Shown in pieces: positions 17,701 to 26,245 of a stretch of DNA of 64,000 nt (position 1 is the stretch's first letter; each line of letters starts with the position of its first letter). The stretch is from Bryobacterales bacterium. GTDB taxonomy: Bacteria; Acidobacteriota; Terriglobia; Bryobacterales; UBA6623. The stretch is from positions 1-64,000 of the forward strand of contig JAPPMC010000134.1 of NCBI GenBank assembly GCA_028819235.1. The letters are read 5' to 3'. The notes below the pieces were generated by a model that did no database searches, had not been told where the DNA came from, and saw only the letters and a program-made list of their open reading frames with translations. A program made the position numbers and the translations under genes.

Positions 17701-18551
17701 TCAGCGCGACTCCCGACAGCTGCCGAGGCCGGCGGCGAGGCGGCGGATCCGTGCGACACCGTCGAGCAGCGGGCCCAATCGGTCGAGCCGCAGCGCCGTG
17801 GAACCATCCGACAGCGCGACCGCCGGGTTGTCGTGGACTTCTAGGAACACACCGTCAACGCCGCATCCAGCTCCGGCGCGTGCCAGCGTCTCGATGAACT
17901 CCGGTTCGCCCCCGCTCGAGCCTCCCGCGGATCCCGGAAGCTGTAGGCTGTGGGTCACATCCAGCACGACCCGGTATCGAGCTTCTGCATGCGAGCAACG
18001 CCGCGGAAGTCCACGACCAGATTCCTGTAGCCGAAGCTGGAGCCCCGCTCGGTCAGGAGGATCCTGTCATTCCCCGTGGACGCGACCTTGTCGGCTGCGT
18101 GCCGCATGTCGTCGTGCGCGAGGAACTGGCCCTTCTTGATGTTCACCACGCGGCCCGTCCGGCCCGCAGCAGCCAGCAGGTCCGTCTGTCGGCACAGAAA
18201 GGCCGGTATCTGCAGGATGTCGCAGGTGTCCGCGGCGAAGTCTGCTTGGTCCGGATGGTGGATGTCGGTCAGCACCGGCAGCCCGGTCGCCTTTCGAACC
18301 TCTCCGAGGACCTCTAGGCCACGCCGCAGTCCCGGCCCCCTGTAGGAGGTCACGCTTGTGCGGTTGGCCTTGTCAAAGGATGCCTTGAACGCGGCGGCCA
18401 CTCCTGCCGACTTGGCTGCGACGGCGACCGCATGCCCTATCTTGACCGCATGGTCCCGCGACTCGATCACGCACGGTCCGCAAATCGCAAACGGCCGCTC
18501 CGCCGCGAGGAGCGCTGATGCCCGATCGTCCATCCCAGGTAGCCGGATCAA
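17701..18551 (-). pseudogene. kdsA: 3-deoxy-8-phosphooctulonate synthase, frameshifted
   Basis: KDO-8-P synthase condenses phosphoenolpyruvate with arabinose 5-phosphate for the LPS inner core. The first part (18551 to about 17985) encodes a good KdsA: PFAICGPCVIES, AAFKASFDKANRTS, GLPVLTDIHHPDQ, QIPAFLCRQTDLL, NIKKGQFLAHDDM and SSFGYRNLVVDFR. It then runs into a stop at 17955. The remaining quarter continues in another frame (17967 down to 17701) with VVLDVTHSLQLPG, SSGGEPEFIETLARAG, GVFLEVHDNPAVALSDG and LDRLGPLL. A single-base indel between about 17958 and 17990 explains both. With no other decay visible, a sequencing or assembly error is as likely as a real inactivation. Confidence 0.9.
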
Positions 18552-18614
18552 CTCACCGGCGCTCGACTCAGAATAGGGCAGACCTGCTAAGCCGAGGCTG
18601 AAGGGGTGTTCGGT

Positions 18615-20105
18615 CTACCGGGCCCCGCCGCTTGAGACGCTGCCCAGCAGGGACAGCAGCTCGGATTGGATCTGGACTGAGGACTGCTGCTCTACCCGGC
18701 TCGTGCCCAGCCACGTCTCGTAGCCGCCGAGTTCATGCTGCTCCGGAGTCGGCAAGTAGCCTTCCGCTCCGTTTGCGAGGGAAATGGTGAACGTCGGCTT
18801 GAGCGGGCTGAGCTGCTTGATCGCGAGCCCCGTCTCGGTGAACGTCTCGAACGGAAGCGCCGCGATGCCCACGGGACCGATCCTGATGGACTGCAGGACG
18901 ACCGATACACTTTCGGGCCCCCGGTGGAGGTCGACCGCCCGCTGGGCATAGACCCTTTGCCGCACTGTTGCGTCGGCCGGGGGGTCGGACAGCAGGCCCA
19001 AGGACCGATCGAGGAGTTCGGGTGAAGGCTTCCTGCGAGCGAGCTGCAGTTCAGACTCCTCCATCGCGACATCCACTTGGCGCTGGTGCTCCAGGTCCTT
19101 GCAGGCCTCGGTGACCGCATCTGCCAGCTTGGACGCGACTAGAAGGATCTGTTCGAACGGCTCTCGGCGGGCGCGGGGTTGCGCGAAGTTGAGGTTGTTG
19201 ACGTCGGCGCTTGTGCCGTTAGAGAGGATTGCCACGAAACCATCTTCCTGCCCGATGCGGTCCTCGATCAGCCGTGCGAACTCACCGAAGTAGTCGGCCG
19301 AGACTTGTCCCGCCGGAATTCCGCCCACGTAGTGCAGGGAGTAGTTGGTCAGCAGCGCGATGGGCCTGCCGGTGGCCGAGCGGACGGACAGCACCGCCAC
19401 TTCCGGGTCCACCGCTCCCGCCGGCCGAACGAGGCCGGGATTCTCGAAGCCGGGGTTCATGCGCACCTTGTCCGTGGTCCCTCCGAACGGGTCCGGCGGG
19501 ATGCTGCCCTCCGCCATGAACCATCGCCTGTTAAACACCTCGTCCGGAAGCGCGGTCGTCGCCCATCCGACCTCGGCGGGCTCCAATCTCGAGAGGCTGT
19601 CAGCGATGGCCGTCGCGATGCCCTCTACGAGCCGGTCGACATACGCCGTCTCGCGCTGAAGGTCGGGTTCTCCTCCCATGCCTCTGAGGCCAGCCCCGGG
19701 GGCCGAAGGCGGAGCGCTGTGCGTGTGGGTTGCCGCGACGAGGATGCGGCTAGCATCCAAACCAGTGTCCTCAGCCACGCGCTTCTTTGCCCGGTCAACC
19801 GTCTCCCGTGGGATGTAGCAGCTGTCTACAACAGCGATCGCAACCGTTGAATCGCCGCTTCGCAGAGCGACGGCCCGAGCGTGGAGGGGATCGTGGGCGC
19901 TCTCGGCCGGACGGTATCGGAACGATCCAATCATCGGAAGCGGCCATTGCAGGGGTGTGATGTCAACGGCGGCTGCACCGGCAAGAACTCCGTCGGGCGG
20001 GCCAACGGCGCATGCCCCCAACCCCAATTGCAGGATGGCCGGGATGACCGTGAGCAATCCCACAGTCCGGGCCGCGTGTCCGCCTCGATTCTTGTTGTCG
20101 GTCAT
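18615..20105 (-). CDS. Neutral/alkaline ceramidase-like lipoprotein
   Basis: A 496-residue exported protein matching the N-terminal catalytic domain of neutral/alkaline non-lysosomal ceramidases, zinc enzymes that cleave the N-acyl bond of ceramide. A lipobox LGAC places the acylated Cys at residue 32. Landmarks: GAAAVDITP at the start of the mature part, VAATHTHSAPPS (zinc-binding His region, about residues 124-133), NYSLHYVGG and a downstream ILSNGTSADVNN. It is shorter than characterised bacterial ceramidases (about 650 residues) because the C-terminal immunoglobulin-like domain is absent. Many bacterial relatives are annotated from this domain alone, so activity on ceramide is not assured. 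Confidence 0.85.
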   Translation of the reverse strand: MTDNKNRGGHAARTVGLLTVIPAILQLGLGACAVGPPDGVLAGAAAVDITPLQWPLPMIGSFRYRPAESAHDPLHARAVALRSGDSTVAIAVVDSCYIPRETVDRAKKRVAEDTGLDASRILVAATHTHSAPPSAPGAGLRGMGGEPDLQRETAYVDRLVEGIATAIADSLSRLEPAEVGWATTALPDEVFNRRWFMAEGSIPPDPFGGTTDKVRMNPGFENPGLVRPAGAVDPEVAVLSVRSATGRPIALLTNYSLHYVGGIPAGQVSADYFGEFARLIEDRIGQEDGFVAILSNGTSADVNNLNFAQPRARREPFEQILLVASKLADAVTEACKDLEHQRQVDVAMEESELQLARRKPSPELLDRSLGLLSDPPADATVRQRVYAQRAVDLHRGPESVSVVLQSIRIGPVGIAALPFETFTETGLAIKQLSPLKPTFTISLANGAEGYLPTPEQHELGGYETWLGTSRVEQQSSVQIQSELLSLLGSVSSGGAR

Positions 20106-20417
20106 CTGACGGGCTCCAGTCTAACCTTGTTGACGGCGGGTGTTGGACCGTCGCAGCTTCGGTGCGCCCAACCCGAGCTGCCGCCGCTCCGAATTGTCGC
20201 GCTTCCGTCAGGTCGGCCGTGATTCCGCTCACGTGGGGAACAACCACCGGGAGGGCGCGCCACGTGCCGCTCCCAACGGTCTCAGCCCCTGCCCTCGTTC
20301 AGTCGAATGACGCACCGGCCTCGTGTAACTGGACTCCCGGGCGCATCGTAAACGCTTATGTGTCCCCAATAGGATCGGGCGAATCGATCCCTCGGCACTG
20401 CCTCGCTGCCTCGCCTG
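20106..20417. other. Divergent intergenic region, no gene recognised
   Basis: About 310 bases between the divergently transcribed ceramidase-like and PhoD-like genes. A TAGACT hexamer on the minus strand lies 14 bases upstream of the ceramidase start. No reading frame looks real. Confidence 0.4.
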
Positions 20418-20423
20418 TACGAT
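20418..20423 (+). promoter_or_regulatory. -10 element for leaderless phoD-like gene
   Basis: TACGAT ends exactly six bases before the ATG at 20430, so a start site seven bases downstream of the hexamer would fall on the A of the ATG. No Shine-Dalgarno sequence is present. The same spacing occurs before at least three other genes in the window. Confidence 0.5.
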
Positions 20424-20429
20424 TGAGTC

Positions 20430-21956
20430 ATGAAACTCGGACGACGGCAGATCCTGTCACTTGCCGCACTCCCTGCGTTGGCATTGCGCTCGGGAGCGCA
20501 GCGCCGGAAACCGGTCTTCAGGACGAATCCGTTCACCCTCGGCGTGGCGTCGGGAGATCCCGGCTCCGATGGATTCGTCCTTTGGACGCGGCTGGCTACC
20601 GAGCCGCTACGTGGCGGAGGGCTTGAAGAGGAAGAGATCGATGTTCGGTGGGAGGTCTCCGAGGACGATGCATTCCGCCGGATTGTTCGGTCTGGCACGG
20701 CCGTAGCCGATCCGCGCCTCGCACACTCTGTCCATGTCGAGGTCGACGGCTTGCGCCCTGACCGGTGGTACTGGTACCGGTTCTTCGCCGGCGACGACGG
20801 GAGCGGAGTGGGCAGGGCACGCACGACCCCGGCCCCAGGCGCTGTGTCCCCACACATGTCGTTCGCCTTCGCCTCCTGCCAGCACTTCGAGACCGGCTAC
20901 TACACGGCCTACAGACACATGGCGGCGGAAGCGCCGGACCTAGTGTTCCATCTCGGCGACTACATCTACGAGGGCCGGTCGACCCCGCGCGTGCGCGCCC
21001 ATCTGGGCGGAGAGCTCCGGAGCCTCGGCGATTACCGCAACCGCTACGCGCTGTACCGCACCGATGCAGATCTTCAGGCGATGCACGCCAGCTGTCCTTG
21101 GGTCGTTACGTGGGACGATCACGAGGTCGACAACAACTACGCAGCGGACGTCTCCGAACACCCGGATGTGATGCGCGAAGAGTTCTTGGAGCGGCGGGCA
21201 TCGGCCTATCAGGCGTACTACGAGCACATGCCGTTGCGGGCTGCCCAGATTCCCACGGGTTCGTCCATGCGCCTGTACCGCCACTTGGACTTCGGCGGGC
21301 TGGCCGGGTTCTCCGTCCTCGACACGCGCCAGCACCGGAGCGACCAGCCCTGCGGCGACCGTGCCAAGCCACCCTGCGACGGCATGGCCGACCCACGCGC
21401 CACTCTCTTGGGCAGTGCCCAGAGAGACTGGCTCTTCTCGACGCTGCGAGGTTCCTCGGCGGTCTGGAATGTGATCCCGCAGCAGGTGATGGTTGCTAAG
21501 GTGGATCGTTCCCCCGGCGAGGACGTCACCTACAGCATGGACCAATGGGCGGGATACGATGCCGCCCGGGGGGACCTCTTGCGGTTTCTCGAAGAGAGCC
21601 GCGTGCGGAATCCGATTGTCCTGACGGGCGACATCCACAGCAATTGGGTCAACGATCTGGTAGTGGACATTGACGATCCCGAATCCCGTCCCGTGGCAAC
21701 CGAGTTCGTCGGAACTTCGATAAGTTCAAGCGGCGATGGCGGTCCGAACACCACTTACGGCGAGGGCGTGATGCGCGACAACCCGTTCGTAAAGTTGCAC
21801 AATGCCCAGCGCGGCTATGTGATTTGCGACGTGACGCCGCGCCATTTCACAGCTCGGTACAGGATCCTCGAATCCGTGACGCGGCGTGGGGCCGAGCGGG
21901 AGACGCTTGCGGAGTTTGCGGTGGAGAACGGCAGGCCCGGAGCGCAGCCCGCTTGA
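20430..21956 (+). CDS. PhoD-like alkaline phosphatase/phosphodiesterase, Tat-exported
   Basis: A 508-residue secreted metallophosphoesterase of the PhoD family, which releases phosphate from phosphomonoesters and diesters in the periplasm. The twin-arginine signal GRRQILSLAALPALAL opens the protein, followed by the N-terminal Ig-like PhoD domain (FTLGVASGDPGSDGFVLWTRL). Metal-site motifs are visible: SFAFASCQHFETGYYTAYRH, VFHLGDYIYEG, VTWDDHEVDNNY and VLTGDIHSNW. All match the calcium/iron-dependent PhoD enzymes. The length is usual. It probably starts leaderless at the ATG, with TACGAT six bases upstream. Confidence 0.93.
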   Translation: MKLGRRQILSLAALPALALRSGAQRRKPVFRTNPFTLGVASGDPGSDGFVLWTRLATEPLRGGGLEEEEIDVRWEVSEDDAFRRIVRSGTAVADPRLAHSVHVEVDGLRPDRWYWYRFFAGDDGSGVGRARTTPAPGAVSPHMSFAFASCQHFETGYYTAYRHMAAEAPDLVFHLGDYIYEGRSTPRVRAHLGGELRSLGDYRNRYALYRTDADLQAMHASCPWVVTWDDHEVDNNYAADVSEHPDVMREEFLERRASAYQAYYEHMPLRAAQIPTGSSMRLYRHLDFGGLAGFSVLDTRQHRSDQPCGDRAKPPCDGMADPRATLLGSAQRDWLFSTLRGSSAVWNVIPQQVMVAKVDRSPGEDVTYSMDQWAGYDAARGDLLRFLEESRVRNPIVLTGDIHSNWVNDLVVDIDDPESRPVATEFVGTSISSSGDGGPNTTYGEGVMRDNPFVKLHNAQRGYVICDVTPRHFTARYRILESVTRRGAERETLAEFAVENGRPGAQPA

Positions 21957-22121
21957 GTCTTCCACTTCGGCCAGAAGTCCCTGAGGCCTGCCATGCGAGC
22001 CGATGGATGCCTGCGGGGGTGGCACGGCAGCTGAGCTTCGCGCTGGAACGCTGATCCTTCCAGAGGTAGTCCCTATACAAGATGGCCGGCCCTGTAGGGC
22101 TCGAGAGTCTGGGCACTGCCA

Positions 22122-22127
22122 TATACT
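22122..22127 (+). promoter_or_regulatory. -10 element for leaderless Gfo/Idh/MocA gene
   Basis: TATACT, five of six to the consensus, ends six bases before the ATG at 22134. The expected transcription start would coincide with the start codon. Confidence 0.55.
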
Positions 22128-22133
22128 CGTGCC

Positions 22134-23345
22134 ATGACTAGACGGAGATTCGCAGCGGTCTCGGGGATCACGGCCCTCGCGGCTCGACGTGTACCGGGCG
22201 CGAACGACCGGATCGGGATAGGCATCCTGGGCTGTGGCCAGAGGAATCTCCTCGGCCAAGTGCTCGAGTTCCAAGGCCAGGCGAACGCGCAGGTGCGAGC
22301 TGTCTGCGACATCTGGAAGCAGCATCGAGAGGCAGCCGCCGAACGGGTCCGGCAGGCCGGATCGGCCTCGGTCGCGGCGCTGCACGAGTACGACGATCTC
22401 CTCGCTCGCGACGATATCGACGCCATTGTGATTGGCACGCCCGACCACCAGCACTGCGCCCAGCTGATCGCAGCCGTCCGCGCCGGCAAGGATGCCTATG
22501 TGGAGAAGCCGCTCGCAATGGACCTCAAGGAGCTGAGAAAGGCCCTTGACGCGGTGAAGGCATCCGGCCAGGTCGTGCAAATGGGCACGCAGGTCAGGAG
22601 CTTTCCGTCTTCCGTTGCGGCTAGGGCCTTCGTGCAGGCCGGCGGCCTCGGGGACATCTTCAAGATCGAACAGGCCCGGAATTCGTTCAAGCCCTACTGG
22701 TACCGATACGCCGAGCGCGCGATTGACCGGGACGACACGGACTGGAATCGGTTCCTGATGCACCGTCGGTCGCGTCCTTGGGATCCACAGCAGCACGCGG
22801 GGTGGTTCGGCTACCGGGACTTCTCGCAGGGGCCCCACTCGAACCTCGGCGTACACTTCTTTGATCTGGTCCACTACATCACCGGCTCTGGCCCACCTTC
22901 CCGTGCCGTGACCATGGCGGGCAGCTATCGCTGGAATCGCGACGGGTTCGACGTGCCGGACTCGGTCGAGACTACGCTCGAGTACCCGGACCAAGGCTTC
23001 TTGGTGCGTTACAGCTCAACGTTCGGCGTCCGTGGCAACAGCTTCCTGAAGTTCTTCGGAACGCGCGGCGAAATGGACGCGACCCGATGGGGCGATCCGT
23101 TCGGCATCAGCGGTGCCACCGTGGAGGACGAGGACCGCGTTCGCGATGGGCAAGCCATCGCCGAAATGGAGAGCACACCGCACATGCTGAACTTTCTCGA
23201 ATGTGTCAGGTCCCGGGAGGAGCCCCACGCTCCGATTGAGGCGGGATACAACCATTCCGTCGCGGCGATTCTCGCCGACGAGAGCATGGTGCGGGGTTGT
23301 CGCGTCGAGTACGATCCGCAGAAACGGCGCATCCGGCCAGGATGA
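22134..23345 (+). CDS. Gfo/Idh/MocA-family oxidoreductase, Tat-type signal
   Basis: A 403-residue NAD(P)-dependent sugar oxidoreductase-like protein. The N-terminus TRRRFAAVSG is a short twin-arginine signal, so it is likely exported with its cofactor bound. The Rossmann fold begins with GIGILGCGQRN; the family motif YVEKPLAMDL follows near residue 122, and the C-terminal domain contains NLGVHFFDLVHYITG with the conserved His/Asp region. Members act on sugars or inositol-like alcohols; exported members are common in Planctomycetota and Acidobacteriota, with mostly unknown substrates. Its stop overlaps the next start (ATGA at 23342), so it is coupled to the hydrolase gene. Confidence 0.92.
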   Translation: MTRRRFAAVSGITALAARRVPGANDRIGIGILGCGQRNLLGQVLEFQGQANAQVRAVCDIWKQHREAAAERVRQAGSASVAALHEYDDLLARDDIDAIVIGTPDHQHCAQLIAAVRAGKDAYVEKPLAMDLKELRKALDAVKASGQVVQMGTQVRSFPSSVAARAFVQAGGLGDIFKIEQARNSFKPYWYRYAERAIDRDDTDWNRFLMHRRSRPWDPQQHAGWFGYRDFSQGPHSNLGVHFFDLVHYITGSGPPSRAVTMAGSYRWNRDGFDVPDSVETTLEYPDQGFLVRYSSTFGVRGNSFLKFFGTRGEMDATRWGDPFGISGATVEDEDRVRDGQAIAEMESTPHMLNFLECVRSREEPHAPIEAGYNHSVAAILADESMVRGCRVEYDPQKRRIRPG

Positions 23346-25705
23346 TGCGGTCGCCGAATCGATGCTCTACGGCGGTCAGCACCAGCCCGTCCCGACCTGA
23401 TTCCGGGCCCTCCTTGATCCGCACGGGCGTTCTCGCGGCAGCGGTTGCCTTTCTCGTCCTGGCCAACGGCGCCGCCCCGCAGAGCAACCTTCCTGCGACG
23501 GAACCTTTGGATTTCCAAGGTGACCTCGCGGCCGAGATGGTGGAAGGCATCCACCGGTACCTGGACCGAGCCGTGGGGCGGGCCGAGGCCGAGCGAGGGC
23601 GACACTGGAACGCGGACTTTACATCGCGGGAAGCCTATGAGCGCTCCGTAGAGCCGAACCGCGATCGCCTCAAGACCATTCTGGGGCTTGTGGACCAGCG
23701 GGTCGAAGACCCGACATTGGAGCTCGTCACAACGTTGGCCCGCCCGTCGAGGATCGCCGCCGGTCCCGGATACGTTGTCCACGAGGTGCGCTGGGAAGCG
23801 CTCCCAGGCGTCTTTGGCGAAGGACTGCTGCTGCAGCCCGAAGCATCTCCCTCCGCAAGGGTTGTGGCGATTCCCGACGCGTCGTGGACGCCTGAGTCGC
23901 TAGCGGGGCTGACCGGGGACTTGCCGCCGGGAGCCCAGTTTGCCCGCCGGCTTGCCGAGAGCGGCTGCCAGGTTGTCGTTCCCGTGCTCATCGATCGCAC
24001 GGCCCGCTGGAGCGGGCTGGAGGGCTTCCGGCGGACGAATGTGCCCCACCGAGAGTTCCTCTACCGAATGAGCTACGAGCTGGGCCGGCACCTGATCGGC
24101 TACGAGGTCCAGAAGGTCCTGTCGCTGATCGACTATTTCGAGACAGCCGACCGCACGGCTTCTGGTGTGCCCACAGTCTTAATTGGATACGGAGAGGGAG
24201 GGCTGGTTGCGCTGCATGCCGCGGCTACCGACGTGCGCATCGACGCGGTCGCCGTGAGCGGGTACTTCCAGGGCCGGAGCGGCTTGTGGGAGGAGACCAT
24301 CGATCGGAACGTGTGGGGCCTGTTGCTCGAGTTCGGTGACGCCGAGATCGCCTCGCTTGTAGCTCCGAGGACGCTAGTCGTCGAGGCCACGATAGGGCCG
24401 CAAGTGCCGGGGCCCCCTCCGGCGCCAGGCCCGGTTGCCGACCGTGCCGCGTCGGGCCGGTTGGACTCGCCGCCGCCAGAATCGGTTCTGCGCGAGCATG
24501 CGCGTGCGCGTGCCGTGTACGAGAGGCTGGACGCGACTGACCGCCTGCACCTTGTTCGGGAAACCGACTTGCCAGGCGCCGACGGCACGTTGGCGGCGCT
24601 GATCGGTCCTTCGGCATTGCGAGCGGCGGGCCCCTTGCCGGTTCTGGAGGGACCGCTCACGGACCCGGACCGGCGGTTGCGCCGTCAATTCGACCAGATC
24701 GTGGCCTTCAACCACGGCTTGGTGCGGGACGCGCCGCGCCGACGGGCCGAGTTCTGGGCGAAGGCATCGACGGCGTCCGTTGAGGATTGGACGCAGTCCA
24801 CGACCTTTTACCGAAATTACGTCTGGGACGAGGTGATCGGGAGGCTGCCGGACCCCGACGTTCCCCCCCGGCCCAAATCCAGACAGGCCTATGACCACGC
24901 AGACTTCACCGGTTACGAGGTAGTGCTCGACGTCTGGGAAGACGTGTTCGCTTACGGAGTCCTGCTTGTGCCCAAGGGGATCCGGGCAGGGGAACGTCGA
25001 CCCGTCGTGGTCGCACAGCACGGTCTTGAGGGCCGGCCTTCGGATTTGGTCGATCCCGCGAGCGACCACCGGGCCTACCATCGCTACGGAGCCCGGTTGG
25101 CCCAAGAGGGCTTCGTGGTCTATGCGCCACAGAATCCCTACATCGGGCGGGACAGGTTTCGGCAGATCCAGCGCAAGGCGCACCCGCTGAAGCTGTCGCT
25201 GTTCTCATTCGTGATCGGCCAGCACGAGAGGACCCTAGAGTGGCTCAGGAGCCTGCCGTTCGTCGATGCAGGGAGGATTGGATTCTACGGCCTCTCGTAC
25301 GGGGGAAAGACCGCCGTCAGGGTGCCGCCGCTGCTGGACGGCTATGCTCTGTCGATTTGTTCGGCGGACTTCAACGAGTGGGTCTGGAAGAACACCAGCA
25401 CGACGGACCGCTACAGCTACCTGTTCACGCAAGAGTACGACATGCTCGAGTTCAACTTCGCCAACGTGATCAACTACGCGGAACTGGCGATGCTGATGGC
25501 CCCACGACCGTTCATGGTCGAGAGGGGACACTCGGACGGTGTTGCCCCTGACGAGTGGGTTGCGTATGAGTTCGCGAAGGTGCGCCGCTTCTACAATCGG
25601 CTCGGCTTGGGGGACCGTGCAGAGATCGAATTCTTCGACGGCCCCCACGAGATCCACGGGGTCGGCTCGTTCCGCTTTCTACGCAAGCACTTGCGACTCG
25701 ACTGA
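23342..25705 (+). CDS. Large secreted alpha/beta hydrolase, two hydrolase modules
   Basis: A 787-residue exported protein. The start ATG at 23342 overlaps the upstream stop; the signal peptide is LAAAVAFLVLANGAAPQ. The first module contains VLIGYGEGGLVALHA, an alpha/beta-hydrolase elbow with Glu where the nucleophile Ser would normally be, so it may be non-catalytic. The second has VVAQHGLEGRPSD and IGFYGLSYGGKTAVR (Ser nucleophile) with a late FFDGPHEIHG supplying the His. This layout resembles acetylxylan-esterase or dienelactone-hydrolase-like proteins of environmental bacteria. A degraded second copy of its C-terminus lies near 28.3 kb. The substrate is probably an ester of a plant, algal or host polymer, inferred from export only. 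Confidence 0.85.
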   Translation: MMRSPNRCSTAVSTSPSRPDSGPSLIRTGVLAAAVAFLVLANGAAPQSNLPATEPLDFQGDLAAEMVEGIHRYLDRAVGRAEAERGRHWNADFTSREAYERSVEPNRDRLKTILGLVDQRVEDPTLELVTTLARPSRIAAGPGYVVHEVRWEALPGVFGEGLLLQPEASPSARVVAIPDASWTPESLAGLTGDLPPGAQFARRLAESGCQVVVPVLIDRTARWSGLEGFRRTNVPHREFLYRMSYELGRHLIGYEVQKVLSLIDYFETADRTASGVPTVLIGYGEGGLVALHAAATDVRIDAVAVSGYFQGRSGLWEETIDRNVWGLLLEFGDAEIASLVAPRTLVVEATIGPQVPGPPPAPGPVADRAASGRLDSPPPESVLREHARARAVYERLDATDRLHLVRETDLPGADGTLAALIGPSALRAAGPLPVLEGPLTDPDRRLRRQFDQIVAFNHGLVRDAPRRRAEFWAKASTASVEDWTQSTTFYRNYVWDEVIGRLPDPDVPPRPKSRQAYDHADFTGYEVVLDVWEDVFAYGVLLVPKGIRAGERRPVVVAQHGLEGRPSDLVDPASDHRAYHRYGARLAQEGFVVYAPQNPYIGRDRFRQIQRKAHPLKLSLFSFVIGQHERTLEWLRSLPFVDAGRIGFYGLSYGGKTAVRVPPLLDGYALSICSADFNEWVWKNTSTTDRYSYLFTQEYDMLEFNFANVINYAELAMLMAPRPFMVERGHSDGVAPDEWVAYEFAKVRRFYNRLGLGDRAEIEFFDGPHEIHGVGSFRFLRKHLRLD

Positions 25706-25757
25706 CCGAAGCCGCGTTCTCCCAAGGTGGCCGCCGGATCAGCGTCCCGGCACGCCA

Positions 25758-26160
25758 TCAGGGATTGATGCGGATCGCGATTGTCGCGGCGGCCGCGAAG
25801 CCGAGTGAGGCGGCAAGCAGAGTGCAGCCCACGAGCCGCTCCTCCCTGGGCCTTGAACGGCACGTAGAGTCCCGTTGCGCCTATCGTGAGAAGGCCCAAA
25901 AGAGGTCAGGAACAAGATCGCTCCCCACACGTACGTGGCTGCGTCTCCAGGGAAGACGCCGTACGAGAGGTGCAGGCCTGTTGGCTTGCGCGCCGAGGAG
26001 GCGCACAGTGAGCCCCGCGCATCTCGCTAGGCGTCTCGCACGCCCAGCTCGCGCTGGCTCTGCGCGCGCCAGTGCCTCAAGCCGCCGCGCACGGAGTAGC
26101 AATTGGACAGTGTTCGGGCGTAACCTCCGACGACCCACGCGCACTCGAGAGCCGTTCTAC
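25758..26160 (-). pseudogene. Decayed PepSY-type membrane protein gene
   Basis: The minus strand holds a broken relative of the intact gene at 28439-29020. Matching pieces, in order: a segment like VVGGYARTLSNCYSV, then ELGVRDA, then TGLHLSYGVFPGDAATYVW followed by GAILFLTSFG and LLTIGATGLYVPFK, and a C-terminus ending in IRINP and the same stop position. Frameshifts separate these pieces. The adjoining DNA (end of the intact hydrolase gene plus about 250 bases) is visibly similar to bases 28312-28660, so this is one copy of a duplicated block. Confidence 0.82.
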
Positions 26161-26245
26161 ACGATGAGGCCCTTGCATGTGAATTGTGATTCGGCCCTAG
26201 GCGAGCCTGTAGGAGACCGCAACTCAAGGTTACTCTGGTCCTAGG
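26161..26245. other. Short gap before the SDR gene
   Basis: No gene. AAGG about 20 bases upstream of the TTG is the only weak ribosome-binding candidate for the next gene. Confidence 0.3.
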
